64,000 bases of DNA, taken from positions 70,012,392-70,076,391 of the forward strand of contig CM059559.1 in NCBI GenBank assembly GCA_030386875.1, written 5' to 3'. Of the stretch, positions 23,666 to 33,599 are shown piece after piece. The stretch is from Morinoia aosen (Eukaryota; Arthropoda; Malacostraca; Amphipoda; Talitridae). The translations under genes and the position numbers were made by a program. Within the stretch, counting starts at the first letter, position 1, and each line of letters begins with the position of its first letter. A model generated the notes under the pieces. That model made no database searches. It was not told where the DNA came from and saw only the letters and a list, made by a program, of their open reading frames with translations.

Positions 23666-23846
23666 TGTACGGGCACGTTTCTGTCTGTATCTGGAGTCTG
23701 TATTAGCGTTAACCCGAGTCCATAAAAGCCGTAATTATCGAGGCTTAGGGGCTCATTCTCCGTTTGCTCTTCCTGCTGTCAACACCTATCAATAAATCCA
23801 CCCAAGCCTACACTCTGAGTTTCCATCTACCTGCGTAGGCTGCACA
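23666..23846 (+). repeat. 3' LTR (181 bp)
   Basis: It matches the 5' LTR except for one visible difference. The polypurine tract precedes it and CCTG follows it. Confidence 0.92.
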
Positions 23847-23850
23847 CCTG

Positions 23851-23897
23851 CAACTCCTTCAAAGTCTTGAAATTATAACAGAATTTTTCTGTTCCAG
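23851..23897 (+). other. Remaining 3' part of the host intron
   Basis: Intron sequence between the LTR element and exon C. Together with 14,134-14,222 it makes up the original short intron. Confidence 0.6.
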
Positions 23898-24184
23898 GCC
23901 AAAAACGCAGAGACCGACAACTTCACCGAATGCCTATACAGAGTAGTTGACTTTTACGAAGCTAGTGGCGTTTCTTGGATCATTGCCGGCTGGTACAAAC
24001 GTTCAGCCGACGATGACACAAGGAAGGTTCACGTAACCTTCCTAAAACCAACTACTCTGTTACCAGAGGCCCCAATATTTCAACTCGCTCTCCGACAAAG
24101 GTCCCCACCACCATTCACACAAGGGCCAACAGCGCGCCGACTCCGTAGTGGCCACACCGTTGATGAGGACGTGCGGCTCAACAC
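23898..24184 (+). CDS. Exon C of the multi-exon gene
   Basis: The acceptor is TTCTGTTCCAG at 23,887-23,897, only about 50 bp beyond the LTR element. The exon begins in phase 0 as exon B requires. It encodes about 95 residues, including the aromatic stretch VSWIIAGWYKRSADDD and then VTFLKPTTLL. The exon can end at the consensus donor GTAAGT (24,185-24,190). If it is not spliced there, a TAA stop follows one codon later, so a shorter isoform without the basic tail is possible. Confidence 0.7.
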
Positions 24185-24439
24185 GTAAGTTCCAAATTCA
24201 GCCGTAGATTTCTTTCTTTGCATATATCATCGGAAATTTCTGATCGAAAAACCTATTAACCACAGTGTTCACGCTCTGAAAAATATTTTGAACCTATGCA
24301 ATGAACAATTCGTCTTTGATATTTATGTAGTTAGCTCATATAAAATTACCAGTACCCCTATTGGACATTAGAACAATATGACTAAAAAGACAGTCGGGCC
24401 CTCTTCCACCAACGTTATTTTTATAACTAAAACTTCCAG

Positions 24440-24626
24440 CCGTTCAGCCTCTGGGTCGGGCGGCCCATCAGCCTCTGGGTCGGGCGGCCCATCAGCCTCT
24501 GGGTCGGGCGGCCCATCAGCCTCTGGGTCGGGCGGCCCATCAGCCTCTGGGGAGGAAACATCAGACCCCAATTCCAGGAATACGGGTGGAAAAGGGGGCC
24601 CATTCAAAAAATCCAAACGCCGATAG
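24440..24626 (+). CDS. Exon D: Gly/Ser/Pro repeat and basic C-terminus
   Basis: The acceptor is AAAACTTCCAG at 24,429-24,439. One base completes the split codon from exon C, and the frame then runs to a TAG at 24,624-24,626. It encodes four copies of an eight-residue unit (ASGSGGPS) from a 24-bp DNA repeat, then an acidic/polar linker and a Lys/Arg-rich end (KKSKRR) that resembles a nuclear localisation signal. The repeat copies are identical at the DNA level, so they arose recently. The 30-bp minisatellite starts within about 20 bases of the stop codon. Confidence 0.6.
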
Positions 24627-24640
24627 TAAAAGTTTTCAAT

Positions 24641-26010
24641 GTCTCGATACACTGTGTGTACGTCAATGTGTCGATACACTGTGTGTACGTCAATGTGTCG
24701 ATACACTGTGTGTACGTCAATGTGTCGATACACTGTGTGTACGTCAATGTGTCGATACACTACTGTGTGTACGTCAATGTGTCGATACACTACTACTGTG
24801 TGTACGTCAATGTGTCGATACACTACTGTGTGTACGTCAGTGTGTCGATACACTACTGTGTGTACGTCAGTGTGTCGATACACTACTGTGTGTACGTCAG
24901 TGTGTCGATACACTACTGTGTGTACGTCAGTGTGTCGATACACTACTGTGTGTACGTCAGTGTGTCGATACACTACTGTGTGTACGTCAGTGTGTCGATA
25001 CACTACTGTGTGTACGTCAGTGTGTCGATACACTACTGTGTGTACGTCAGTGTGTCGATACACTACTGTGTGTACGTCAGTGTGTCGATACACTACTGTG
25101 TGTACGTCAGTGTGTCGATACACTACTGTGTGTACGTCAGTGTGTCGATACACTACTGTGTGTACGTCAGTGTGTCGATACACTACTGTGTGTACGTCAG
25201 TGTGTCGATACACTACTGTGTGTACGTCAGTGTGTCGATACACTACTGTGTGTACGTCAGTGTGTCGATACACTACTGTGTGTACGTCAGTGTGTCGATA
25301 CACTACTGTGTGTACGTCAGTGTGTCGATACACTACTGTGTGTACGTCAGTGTGTCGATACACTACTGTGTGTACGTCAGTGTGTCGATACACTACTGTG
25401 TGTACGTCAGTGTGTCGATACACTACTGTGTGTACGTCAGTGTGTCGATACACTACTGTGTGTACGTCAGTGTGTCGATACACTACTGTGTGTACGTCAG
25501 TGTGTCGATACACTACTGTGTGTACGTCAGTGTGTCGATACACTACTGTGTGTACGTCAGTGTGTCGATACACTACTGTGTGTACGTCAGTGTGTCGATA
25601 CACTACTGTGTGTACGTCAGTGTGTCGATACACTACTGTGTGTACGTCAGTGTGTCGATACACTACTGTGTGTACGTCAGTGTGTCGATACACTACTGTG
25701 TGTACGTCAGTGTGTCGATACACTACTGTGTGTACGTCAGTGTGTCGATACACTACTGTGTGTACGTCAGTGTGTCGATACACTACTGTGTGTACGTCAG
25801 TGTGTCGATACACTACTGTGTGTACGTCAGTGTGTCGATACACTACTGTGTGTACGTCAGTGTGTCGATACACTACTGTGTGTACGTCAGTGTGTCGATA
25901 CACTACTGTGTGTACGTCAGTGTGTCGATACACTACTGTGTGTACGTCAATGTGTCGATACACTGTGTGTACGTCAATGTGTCCATACACTGTGTGTACG
26001 TCAATGTCTG
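24641..26010. repeat. 30-bp minisatellite with homogenised core
   Basis: The unit contains TGTGTCGATACACTACTGTG followed by TGTACGTCAG. At least 36 consecutive copies (24,841-25,920) look identical. Both edges carry 27-bp units that lack one ACT and end in CAA instead of CAG, and one copy near 24,780-24,812 has an extra ACT (33 bp). Because 30 is divisible by 3, several frames stay open for over 450 codons on both strands. These are consequences of the repeat and not genes. The array lies in what would be the 3' UTR of the multi-exon gene. Confidence 0.97.
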
Positions 26011-26344
26011 GAAATGTCAATACACTCTGTGTACTTGTTGTATATCCAATAAATGGCTACATGTACTTCTTGTGTATTCCTAATAACTCGAGTAAATTTC
26101 ATCTATACCTCCATTTTACCTTAACTTACGTATTTTTTATGGAAAAAACTAACTCCTGACGCAAAAATATTCCCTCTCCCTGCTTCACAATTACTGAAAA
26201 CTTAACCCTACTCCAAATGGGTTACACGAAACTACTACAAAACCGAACCTTTCATCGATGCCTTGTCAACATACTATCGTTGAGAAAAGTTCACAGTGGG
26301 CATACGTTATTTATACTTCTCAAGAAGCAGTTTCGCATAAACTG
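26011..26344. other. Unassigned AT-rich stretch after the minisatellite
   Basis: No gene or repeat is recognised. An AATAAA near 26,048 could be a polyadenylation signal for the multi-exon gene, which would place the whole minisatellite inside its mRNA. Confidence 0.35.
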
Positions 26345-26628
26345 CACCTCCCTATACTCAACAAATGAGTTCCGGAAAAAGCGCCACCTACTATGTAGTT
26401 CGGGAAACGCGGAGTCTGTGCAGAAAGGGCACAGGAACAGTAAAATGACAAGTTCATGAAACTAAACTGGAATTCGATAGAAAAGCAGTATTTGGCTAAA
26501 ATACAAGTCACCCGAAACCAGATGGTCCGAAACTGAAGGAAAGCCCAAATTAACGAAAATTTAGGCACACCTAAGCTGTAACTCCGGCCCTCGCATTGGC
26601 GCCCCGGGAGTGCTAATTCTATCATAGC
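26345..26628 (-). repeat. Diverged copy of the 364-bp dispersed repeat
   Basis: It shares, in order, CAACAAATGAG, GGGAAACGCGGAGTCTGTGCAGAAAGG-like words, AAGTTCATGAAAC, GATGGTCCG and GGCCCTCGCAT with the better-preserved copies at 42,032 and 46,733. The whole repeat is marked minus because its AT-rich tail side lies at the lower coordinate. Confidence 0.6.
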
Positions 26629-28127
26629 TTCGCAATTAACGCCTGCAAAACAGAACCTGCGATGTATCCAAATAACACGCCCACTGCGTACCAGCAACTG
26701 TCGCTTTCTTGAATTGAACTAACAGTACAAGCATGGCAAAATCGGTTTTCCACCTTGAACAAATTTTTATTCGCAACGAAAACAAACAATACAACTACAC
26801 GATAACAGTTAACTTCGCATAATAATTTTCGAAACAAATGAAATATCGTGCATTTATACCTCTTCGTGTAAATGTTGCCCAATACGCATTGAGCATGCCG
26901 AATATTTTCCGTTTTTGTTTCCTTCTCGTGAACCATTGAACTGAAATTTCTCGATAAATTCACACATATTTATACTTCTCAAATTTGATAGATTCACACA
27001 TTGGATGATACTTGAAATACACCTCATCCATGACTTTCTTTTCGACATTTTCATCACGTTCAATGTAAATCCCATATTCTCATATGGATCTAGTTTATTA
27101 ATGTTTTCACTATTGTCATTTCAGATTGTTTAGCTGAAAATGGGTCTAGGCCCGAAACGTTCTAATTTTTGACATACAGTTTTTCAAAAATGATATGTCG
27201 ACTGGTTATTGCCCTTTCGTTTTTGTTAAAATTGCGTTGCACGCGGAACTTACCGATAACTCTTGTACATTAGTCCGTATGCACAAAGACAGCGAAAGAC
27301 TACATTTAATAAATAAAATTCACTACCATTTTTGAGCACATCGACATAGCAACCGCCAACTTTCCAAATGTAACCACTATCTAATATAAATTTGTAGTTC
27401 TCGCAATAAATTCATTTTCTAGAAATGCTGCACTTCTCAGATTGACCATCAACGAACGGCTATTACGTATTAGTCCCTATATGTCTCATAGAATCTAACA
27501 AAACTTGAAGAAAGTGGCCATGCCTCCGCGACTACACGCTTCAATATTTTCATTGCATACATTTCACCTCGTATTACCAAACAGAGGCCTCCTATTACCA
27601 AAAACACTCGATTCATCCATACCACACTTACTCTTAAGGGAATAAAAGAATATTTACAGTACAACTTTATTCAGCAATTACAAACTACAAATCCTAATAA
27701 TATAATCCCCAAACCTTTCTTTTCCTATCCTCAGTGGCTTCTAGTAATGCACAACGGTCCAAAATCTACAAATATTTATCTTAAATCTAACTATCTTGAC
27801 AACATTTCATCAGGCAACTCCGGAAAACAATAATTTAACTTGCGATCTATCGCTGCAAGAACGGACTAAATGGCGAACCGCGGCGAGTTCTGCAAAGTAT
27901 TGAACTTCGAAGCTGTGCGACGAACTCCCAAGTCCGGCTACGCAGGCATGAATGCTAACCGTGGCGCGTACACCCGCATGTGTGCCTGAACGACACCGGA
28001 CCTGCAAAGCAAATCACCCTCATTACTTTTATTTCTACCATTTTTAACATGAAATATTACACAAACTAAAGCAACCCACACTCGACCCCACCATTTTTAT
28101 TAATATTATTTTTAAGATCCTTCGAGC
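26629..28127. other. AT-rich non-coding stretch
   Basis: No supported gene is visible. A hammerhead-like motif lies at 27,134-27,160. Confidence 0.4.
27134..27160 (+). ncRNA. Hammerhead-like motif, probably a Penelope-like remnant
   Basis: CTGAAAATGGGTC then TAGGCCCGAAACGTT resembles the CUGANGA / stem II / GAAA order of hammerhead ribozymes, with one core mismatch (A for G). The upstream words (TTTTCA..ATTGTCATTTCAGA) resemble the terminal arm of the Penelope-like element near 60,260. It is likely a decayed terminal repeat of a related element. Confidence 0.3.
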
Positions 28128-28445
28128 CTCCCTTTAACCATGACAAATATGTCCCAAGAGAGTAAAAAGGAAGGCACCATTTAGTATGGATTCGAATAAA
28201 GTAGAATCTATGCACAAATGCATAGAAACAATAAGCTAAGAAAGAAGCTCATGAAACAAGAAAAAGTTAAAAAAATTTGGTAATGAAAAACAAAACAATG
28301 AACCGAACTAATGATCCGTAACAAAACGAAAACCTTTTCTACCTCAACAAAAACGAAACCTACCTAACCTTTAGCTCGAGCCCTCACATAGTCCCCCTGG
28401 GAGCACAAATTCCCATAGATACAACAGTTCGATCCCCCTCAAAAT
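28128..28445 (-). repeat. Copy of the 364-bp dispersed repeat
   Basis: It begins GAGCCTCCCTTTAACC and ends CCATAGATACAACAGTTCGATCC-like. It matches the other copies over its length with scattered substitutions and small deletions. Confidence 0.75.
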
Positions 28446-29564
28446 GAACTCCAAAATTTCAAATTTTTTCTCAAATTATAATGATTATTGTTCCTTTTAA
28501 ATCATTTATTTCTAAAATACAGCAAGTAACAATTTCTCCGTAACTATCTTCGTTCCCCAACTTGCAACTAACACTACCTCGTCTCCCCACATCAGTTCAA
28601 TTTTCAAAGACCATCCACATCTTGCATTAAACGCTCTTCTCGCCAACAAACAACGTCACACACTCCTACAAAAAAGCTAACCCTCGTCCTGGCGGACGAG
28701 AACAGTAACTCGGCAAAGAAAATGTTAGTGCCGGGGGCCGTGCGGCCCCTCTGGAGGAGGGCCCGCACGGCCTAAATTTTAGAATCGTTAACGAACTAAA
28801 TACAATCCACAAGCACAACACAAATGAACTAAATTTTAAAAATTCAAAAAATGTACCTCAAACAACGTATACAAATTTCTGTAAAATGGAATGCGAGTTA
28901 CGCTACTCCTTCAACTCCCCAACTCCCGATGTCATAAGCTCTATCACTGTTAAACACGTATCACACACACCCCGATGTCAAAACTCCTCTTACCTGCAAC
29001 AGCGGCAGCAGAATCACCGGGACTCTGCCCTAGAGCCAATGGTGGTAACGATAGATTCACGCCATCTCCAACGAGTCGTCCAACTTCTCTTGACGAAACC
29101 GTCTCCAACTGCTCTCGTTCACAACGCTGCACATATAAACAAATATTAAAGCATCTCGTTAATCATCAGTCCTTCACTCCTATTCATAAAATGCATTAAT
29201 CATAAGAACACTTCTCAAATAACACGCGCCTCACAAACATTCCTCTTTTAGATCCAAATTTTTCGAAGTCCAAACGAAGATTATCTCACCCTAGAACGAT
29301 TATAAATTCAATTTCAATATTTTTTCTCAGCTGACATGTTCACTTTCAAAATTAGCTATCAATTCGACCAAACTCAATTCAGCTCCTCAAATGCCCTTTT
29401 TCAACACAATATGTTCTCAAAACAATGCAACTCATTACGCCCAAACAGCTTCGTCAGCTCAAACAACAACCATTTGCATACACGAACAATTCGACCCACA
29501 CAACACTACAAACTAAATTCAAAGTTAGTTCATCCGTCCCTTACTGCAAACAAGACGTTAAAAA
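28446..29564. other. AT-rich stretch with a structured GC island
   Basis: No supported gene is visible. The only marked feature is the pair of hairpins at 28,683-28,772. Confidence 0.4.
28683..28772. other. Two strong hairpins in an AT-rich region
   Basis: The first is CTCGTCC/GGACGAG (7-bp stem, 28,683-28,700). The second pairs GGCCGTGCGG with CCGCACGGCC (10 bp) and continues inward with a CCCCTC/GAGGG stem, ending near 28,772. Both stand out in composition. They may mark the end of a transposon or form a stable RNA structure. I see no matching gene. Confidence 0.55.
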
Positions 29565-29812
29565 AAAAAGGAACACACAATTACTTTAGAACTAAAAAAA
29601 CAGAATCTATGCTCAACACACATAAAGACAATGGTGCAAAAAAAATTCAAGCAACAAATTAAAAGTTCAACAAAGGACTCAATGCTGTAAAACAGGATAA
29701 AATAAATCGAAAAATAATACCGAAACAAATTAACTATATATTCAATTCCCATAAACACACCTCTCTATACATCAGCTCGCAACCTCACATATTGCCCCTG
29801 AAAACCCTATTT
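29565..29812 (-). repeat. Strongly diverged copy of the 364-bp dispersed repeat
   Basis: Shared words include AACAGAATCTATGCTCA, GTAAAACAGGA, CAGCTCGCAACCTCACATATTGCCCCTG. The mariner element begins about 40 bp beyond it. Confidence 0.5.
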
Positions 29813-29852
29813 CTCATCAACACAATACTTGTATCAACGAAAAATAACACAA

Positions 29853-29854
29853 TA
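29853..29854 (+). repeat. TA target duplication (left) of the mariner element
   Basis: TA borders the left inverted repeat. The right TA is at 31,164-31,165. Confidence 0.8.
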
Positions 29855-29888
29855 AAGGGTGGGGCAGAAAAACCTATCCGATTTCAAA
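29855..29888 (+). repeat. Left terminal inverted repeat of mariner
   Basis: It reads AAGGGTGGGGCAG onward. It matches the reverse complement of the right end over 33 consecutive bases after the first base. Confidence 0.93.
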
Positions 29889-29975
29889 TCCCTTTTTCTC
29901 AGAAGAGGGAGCAGGTAGAGTAGTGAGGTAAAAACCGTTAGAAAGCCAGTTTTATGCCATTTGTCAGTAGTCAAC

Positions 29976-31049
29976 ATGCCTTGGTCTGGTGAACATCGTG
30001 CTTTTGTTATTGAGCGGTTTATCGAATGCGGCGGTTCGATAATTGCTACACAACGTGCTTTTCGAATTCATTTCGGACTCGGGCTTCATGATCCTGTTCC
30101 ACATCACGCTACGATTAAAGTGTGGGTGTCAAATTTTAGACAGACGAGTTCAGCATTGAAAAAGAAGTCGCCTGGACGTCCCAGGACAGCAACAGGATCT
30201 GAAAACGTGGCCAATGTGAGAGCCGCGATTGAACGTTCCCCGCGTCGTTCGGCGCGAAAACATTCGCTCGCTTTGGCGATTTCCAACCGCAGTATTCGGC
30301 GCATTTTGCACCGGGACGTCAAAATGCATCCCTACAAAATGGTTGTTGCACAGGAGTTAAGTGAAAGGGATTTTGAAACCCGTACGAACCTGTGTCGCGA
30401 TCTCCGAGAACTCCCAAACGACGATGTTGTGCTCTTCGCGGACGAAGCCCATTTTCACCTTTGTGGTGCCGTTAACAGGCAGAATTTTCGATATTGGAGT
30501 GACGAAAATCCTCGAGAAATCCATCAGGAACCCCTCCATAGCCCAAAAGTGACTGTGTGGTGTGCTCTTTCCCGCCTAGGCGTCTGGGGGCCTTACTTTT
30601 TTGAAGAAAATGGGCAAACCGTAACGGTCAACAGCGAGCGCTATTGTTTCATGCTGGAAAATTTTCTTAGACCCAAAATGGAAGAAAATGGCGTGGAAAA
30701 TGTGTGGTTTCAACAGGATGGTGCAACCGCCCACACATCGCGACGATCAATGGACATTTTCAGGGAACTGTTTCCCGGTCGCCTCATTTCCCTGAGAGGT
30801 GATCTTGGCTGGCCGCCGCGCTCACCGGATCTCACTCCATGTGACTTCTTCCTTTGGGGTTACCTCAAATCGAAGGTTTACCAGCATCGACCAAGGACCC
30901 TTCTTGCTTTACGAAGGGAAATTGCTCGGGCAATTGAAGAAATTCCTGTGGAAATGACGGTGAAAGTCATGGAAAGCTATCGCGAGCGCCTAAATCAGTG
31001 TATCCGCTCCCATGGACGACATTTGAGTGATGTGCTTTTCAAAACTTAA
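29976..31049 (+). CDS. Mariner-type transposase (DD41D)
   Basis: The protein has 357 residues from the ATG at 29,976; the upstream in-frame TTG is not needed. The N-terminal half contains paired helix-turn-helix-type DNA-binding sequence joined by a basic linker with GRPR at residues 67-70. The catalytic core has D156 (FADEAHFHL), D248 (QQDGATAHTS) and D290 (LTPCDFFLWG). The last two are separated by 41 residues, which defines the DD41D (rosa-like) group of Tc1/mariner. The enzyme binds the terminal inverted repeats in the nucleus and moves the element by cut and paste into TA sites. Length and motifs are complete, so it could be active. A natural stop follows at 31,047-31,049. Confidence 0.95.
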   Translation: MPWSGEHRAFVIERFIECGGSIIATQRAFRIHFGLGLHDPVPHHATIKVWVSNFRQTSSALKKKSPGRPRTATGSENVANVRAAIERSPRRSARKHSLALAISNRSIRRILHRDVKMHPYKMVVAQELSERDFETRTNLCRDLRELPNDDVVLFADEAHFHLCGAVNRQNFRYWSDENPREIHQEPLHSPKVTVWCALSRLGVWGPYFFEENGQTVTVNSERYCFMLENFLRPKMEENGVENVWFQQDGATAHTSRRSMDIFRELFPGRLISLRGDLGWPPRSPDLTPCDFFLWGYLKSKVYQHRPRTLLALRREIARAIEEIPVEMTVKVMESYRERLNQCIRSHGRHLSDVLFKT

Positions 31050-31130
31050 ATTTAAAAATGGCATAAAATTTGCGATATGCTAATAAAAAATTTTTTTTGA
31101 CAAGTTGAGTGGTTTTAATTTTATAACGTT

Positions 31131-31163
31131 TTGAAATCGGATAGGTTTTTCTGCCCCACCCTG
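31131..31163 (-). repeat. Right terminal inverted repeat of mariner
   Basis: It ends CTGCCCCACCCTG next to TA. It is the reverse complement of the left end. Confidence 0.93.
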
Positions 31164-31165
31164 TA

Positions 31166-33366
31166 CTACTACCTAGACATTTCAACCAAATCCTCAACAA
31201 AAGCGACTCCCATATGACAAATACACTATTCAACGCATTTGCAAAACGACAACTTCCTCATAATCAACAAAACAAATTCGCCCTAAAACTCATACCATAC
31301 ACAAGCACCTACTTTTTCACAATCTTAGTCCTTTCAATATATCATATCTCGATTTCAATACTGATAAACTCTTACGCATAAAACATACAACGCTACCTGG
31401 AATGTCAGCAAAAGTCTACTTTTCTGAAAAAGATAATACACATAAACCCATGATGCTGAATAACAAAATGACACTGACGCATCATCCTTTTCAATCCATC
31501 GAAATAATAATCTCCCTAAATTGTAGCACCATTTGAAAAAGAAATAAATTAAACACATGCAATATTGAACTTCAAATAACAACAACCCGTTACAAATATC
31601 CCATCGTGCAACTACAAAATAAATTAATAAAAAAATCCATAAACAACAAACGCGTTTCATGTAACCCACGCTACTTCAGAATTAAATACTGTGCGCTGCT
31701 CTGACATTATGCACATCAATAGCATCGGGATTGGATTAGATGTTAGTTTAAGCCTTCCTACCGCTGAAAGAAAAAAATAAGTTAAAAAAATGAATAAAAA
31801 AAAACACAAAACATTCAACCAAAATCATCACTTTCCCCCTAAAACTGCTACTTTTCATGAATACAATATTTCTATCCCTATGACAAAACTTGTTCATTCA
31901 TCGATGACCATCATATACATTCTAGCAATAAAAAACTTGATATTAATCAATTCACTCATTACATACTCCAACGTCTCCAACTTTCCACGTGCAGAAAACG
32001 TTCGGTTTTTAGCAATTATGTATAATAAAATTTAACAAGCAAATATCAATAAAAATTATATTAACATTTACACAATGCAACCATGCCAATGGCTAAAATT
32101 AAAAATACATTTCACACTATCAATGCAATAAAGAATTGTATTCAACGTAAAATACTTACAACTCCGCGTCACCTGATGATCGCCTAATAAACAAAAACAT
32201 TAACATGCACCCACGTCGAAAATATAAAACCGTTCCGCGGATCCCCTCACAATTTATCCAAATGTCATTATAAATACCACCTACATACATGCACCCAATT
32301 CATTTATATAAGATATCGACAAAATGTCGACCAACACGAACAAAATTTCCCAAAAATAAATGTTATTTACCAAATACTTCGTCTGCAGTCGCCTTCAACC
32401 CTCGCTCATGATGCAAAGTTACAACTGCAACCTCCTCCTCCTCTCGTCCATTTGATGATGTTTGTTAAGTTTAATTTGTTACTCTTTTTCATATTATACG
32501 AACGTTTTATCGGTGCCTGGTAAAGACCAAGACACTCCGGCAATATTCCCTTCTACACTAATTATAATTATTACCTTCCACTAACTAATCATTCTTCAAC
32601 AGAAACAGTTTTGCAACTAACTGTCATCATTGCAAGCCCCCAGTCGCTGCCAATTGAACATACGACGTAACTAAACCAACTACACACAACTCCTTCATTC
32701 AATTCTCCTTTCTGTCCATTTTTTCCACGAAGTAGTTCGTAATTCTCTAGATTCCTAAAATATAGTCGGAAAAGTTTTGCCAATCACTCTAGAAAAGGCT
32801 TTTATCAACTCCAAATACTTTACGAATATATACAACTACTATACAATTACCTACACATACTATACAATTACGTAATAGTAATTATATTAGCATTGATTTG
32901 CTACGGCTTCACAAATTACTACTATATCGCGCCGTAGATCTCACAATTCAAAACAGCAAATTTACATCGTTAAACAAAAACACACCATATAATTATTGTT
33001 CAAAATCGCCACAATCACCATTATGGAAACATAGCAGCAGCCATCACAATAACCGCTTTAATTGCCACCCACACTATTGTCATTTTAAAAGAATCTCAGT
33101 TGATCTTTGACGAGATCATCCACAAAGGCACGCACAATCCGCAAGCACAAAACAGCCAAAAACCCCGTAAAGAATTTCAGCTCCTCACCCATTTATAGCC
33201 GAAACCCTTACTCATGCTGAAATCCCGAGGCATTTACGCAACGCGCTCAACCATACATAATTTAATGAACAACATCTCAAACGCGAAATAGTTCTTCTCG
33301 CTTAAGCTGTTCTTTTCTGGTTAAATTTCATACATCAAATTCCACTTCTCTAGGAACATCTTAAAG
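31166..33366. other. AT-rich non-coding stretch
   Basis: No supported gene is visible. A short piece of the 364-bp dispersed repeat tail lies at 31,726-31,771 (TTAGATGTTAGTTTAAGCC). Confidence 0.4.
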
Positions 33367-33550
33367 CACTGCACAATTACATACACATACTATACAGTTA
33401 CATCAGATACTGTACAGTTACACACAGAAACTATACAATTACATACAAATACTATACAGTTACATCAGATACTGTACAGTTACATACAGACACTATTCAA
33501 TTACATACACATAGTACAGTTACATACACATAGCATACAGTTACTTACAG
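33367..33550. repeat. Imperfect ~22-bp tandem repeat
   Basis: Repeats of the type TTACATACACATACTATACAG, with variants ATCAGATACTGTACAG, follow one another. Two related copies lie further upstream near 32,834-32,875. Confidence 0.8.
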
Positions 33551-33599
33551 TACACGATGTGCAACACACGGCACACACGGTGGAAACGACACACGCCAC

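Larger units (their letters stand above)
14223..23846 (+). mobile_element. Ty3/Gypsy LTR retrotransposon, apparently intact
   Basis: This is a 9,624-bp element with 181-bp LTRs, a 4-bp target duplication (CCTG), a primer-binding site, gag, pol with protease, reverse transcriptase, RNase H and integrase, a small third ORF and a polypurine tract. The LTRs differ at one position that I can see (C/T at 14,346 versus 23,789), so insertion is recent. The element lies in an intron of the surrounding + strand gene, in the same orientation. Its T- and G-rich composition differs from the C-rich host DNA. No stop codon or frameshift interrupts gag or pol, apart from the normal gag-pol frameshift junction. 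Confidence 0.95.
13037..24626 (+). other. Multi-exon gene of unknown function (at least four coding exons)
   Basis: Four coding exons (13,037-13,266; 13,632-14,133; 23,898-24,184; 24,440-24,626) are joined by GT-AG introns whose phases agree at every junction (2, 0, 2) and give 401 codons plus a stop. Introns are 365, 9,764 and 255 bp. The middle one is long only because a Ty3/Gypsy element sits in it; without that it would be about 135 bp. The predicted product has a beta-rich N-terminal half, a Cys-rich patch, an aromatic C-terminal domain and a Gly-Ser-Pro repeat tail ending in Lys/Arg. I do not recognise the family. The arrangement vaguely recalls single-stranded-DNA-binding companion proteins of large transposons, but that is an impression. 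The 5' end is not found. Intron insertion need not inactivate the gene. Confidence 0.75.
29855..31163 (+). mobile_element. Tc1/mariner element, DD41D group, apparently intact
   Basis: This is a 1.31-kb element with about 33-bp terminal inverted repeats (AGGGTGGGGCAG inward) that match perfectly apart from the outermost base. TA duplications flank it, and one uninterrupted transposase lies inside. It sits between a decayed SINE-like copy and AT-rich DNA. Its ORF composition (GC-rich) differs from its surroundings, which fits recent arrival by transposition. Confidence 0.95.

Noticed and set aside
24641..26010. CRISPR array
   Set aside because: Direct repeats have no unique spacers, and the sequence context is eukaryotic. 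It is a plain minisatellite.
24368..26159. Four overlapping open frames of about 475-550 codons on both strands
   Set aside because: They are produced by the 30-bp repeat, whose length is a multiple of three and whose unit lacks stops in these frames. They have no other sequence content.
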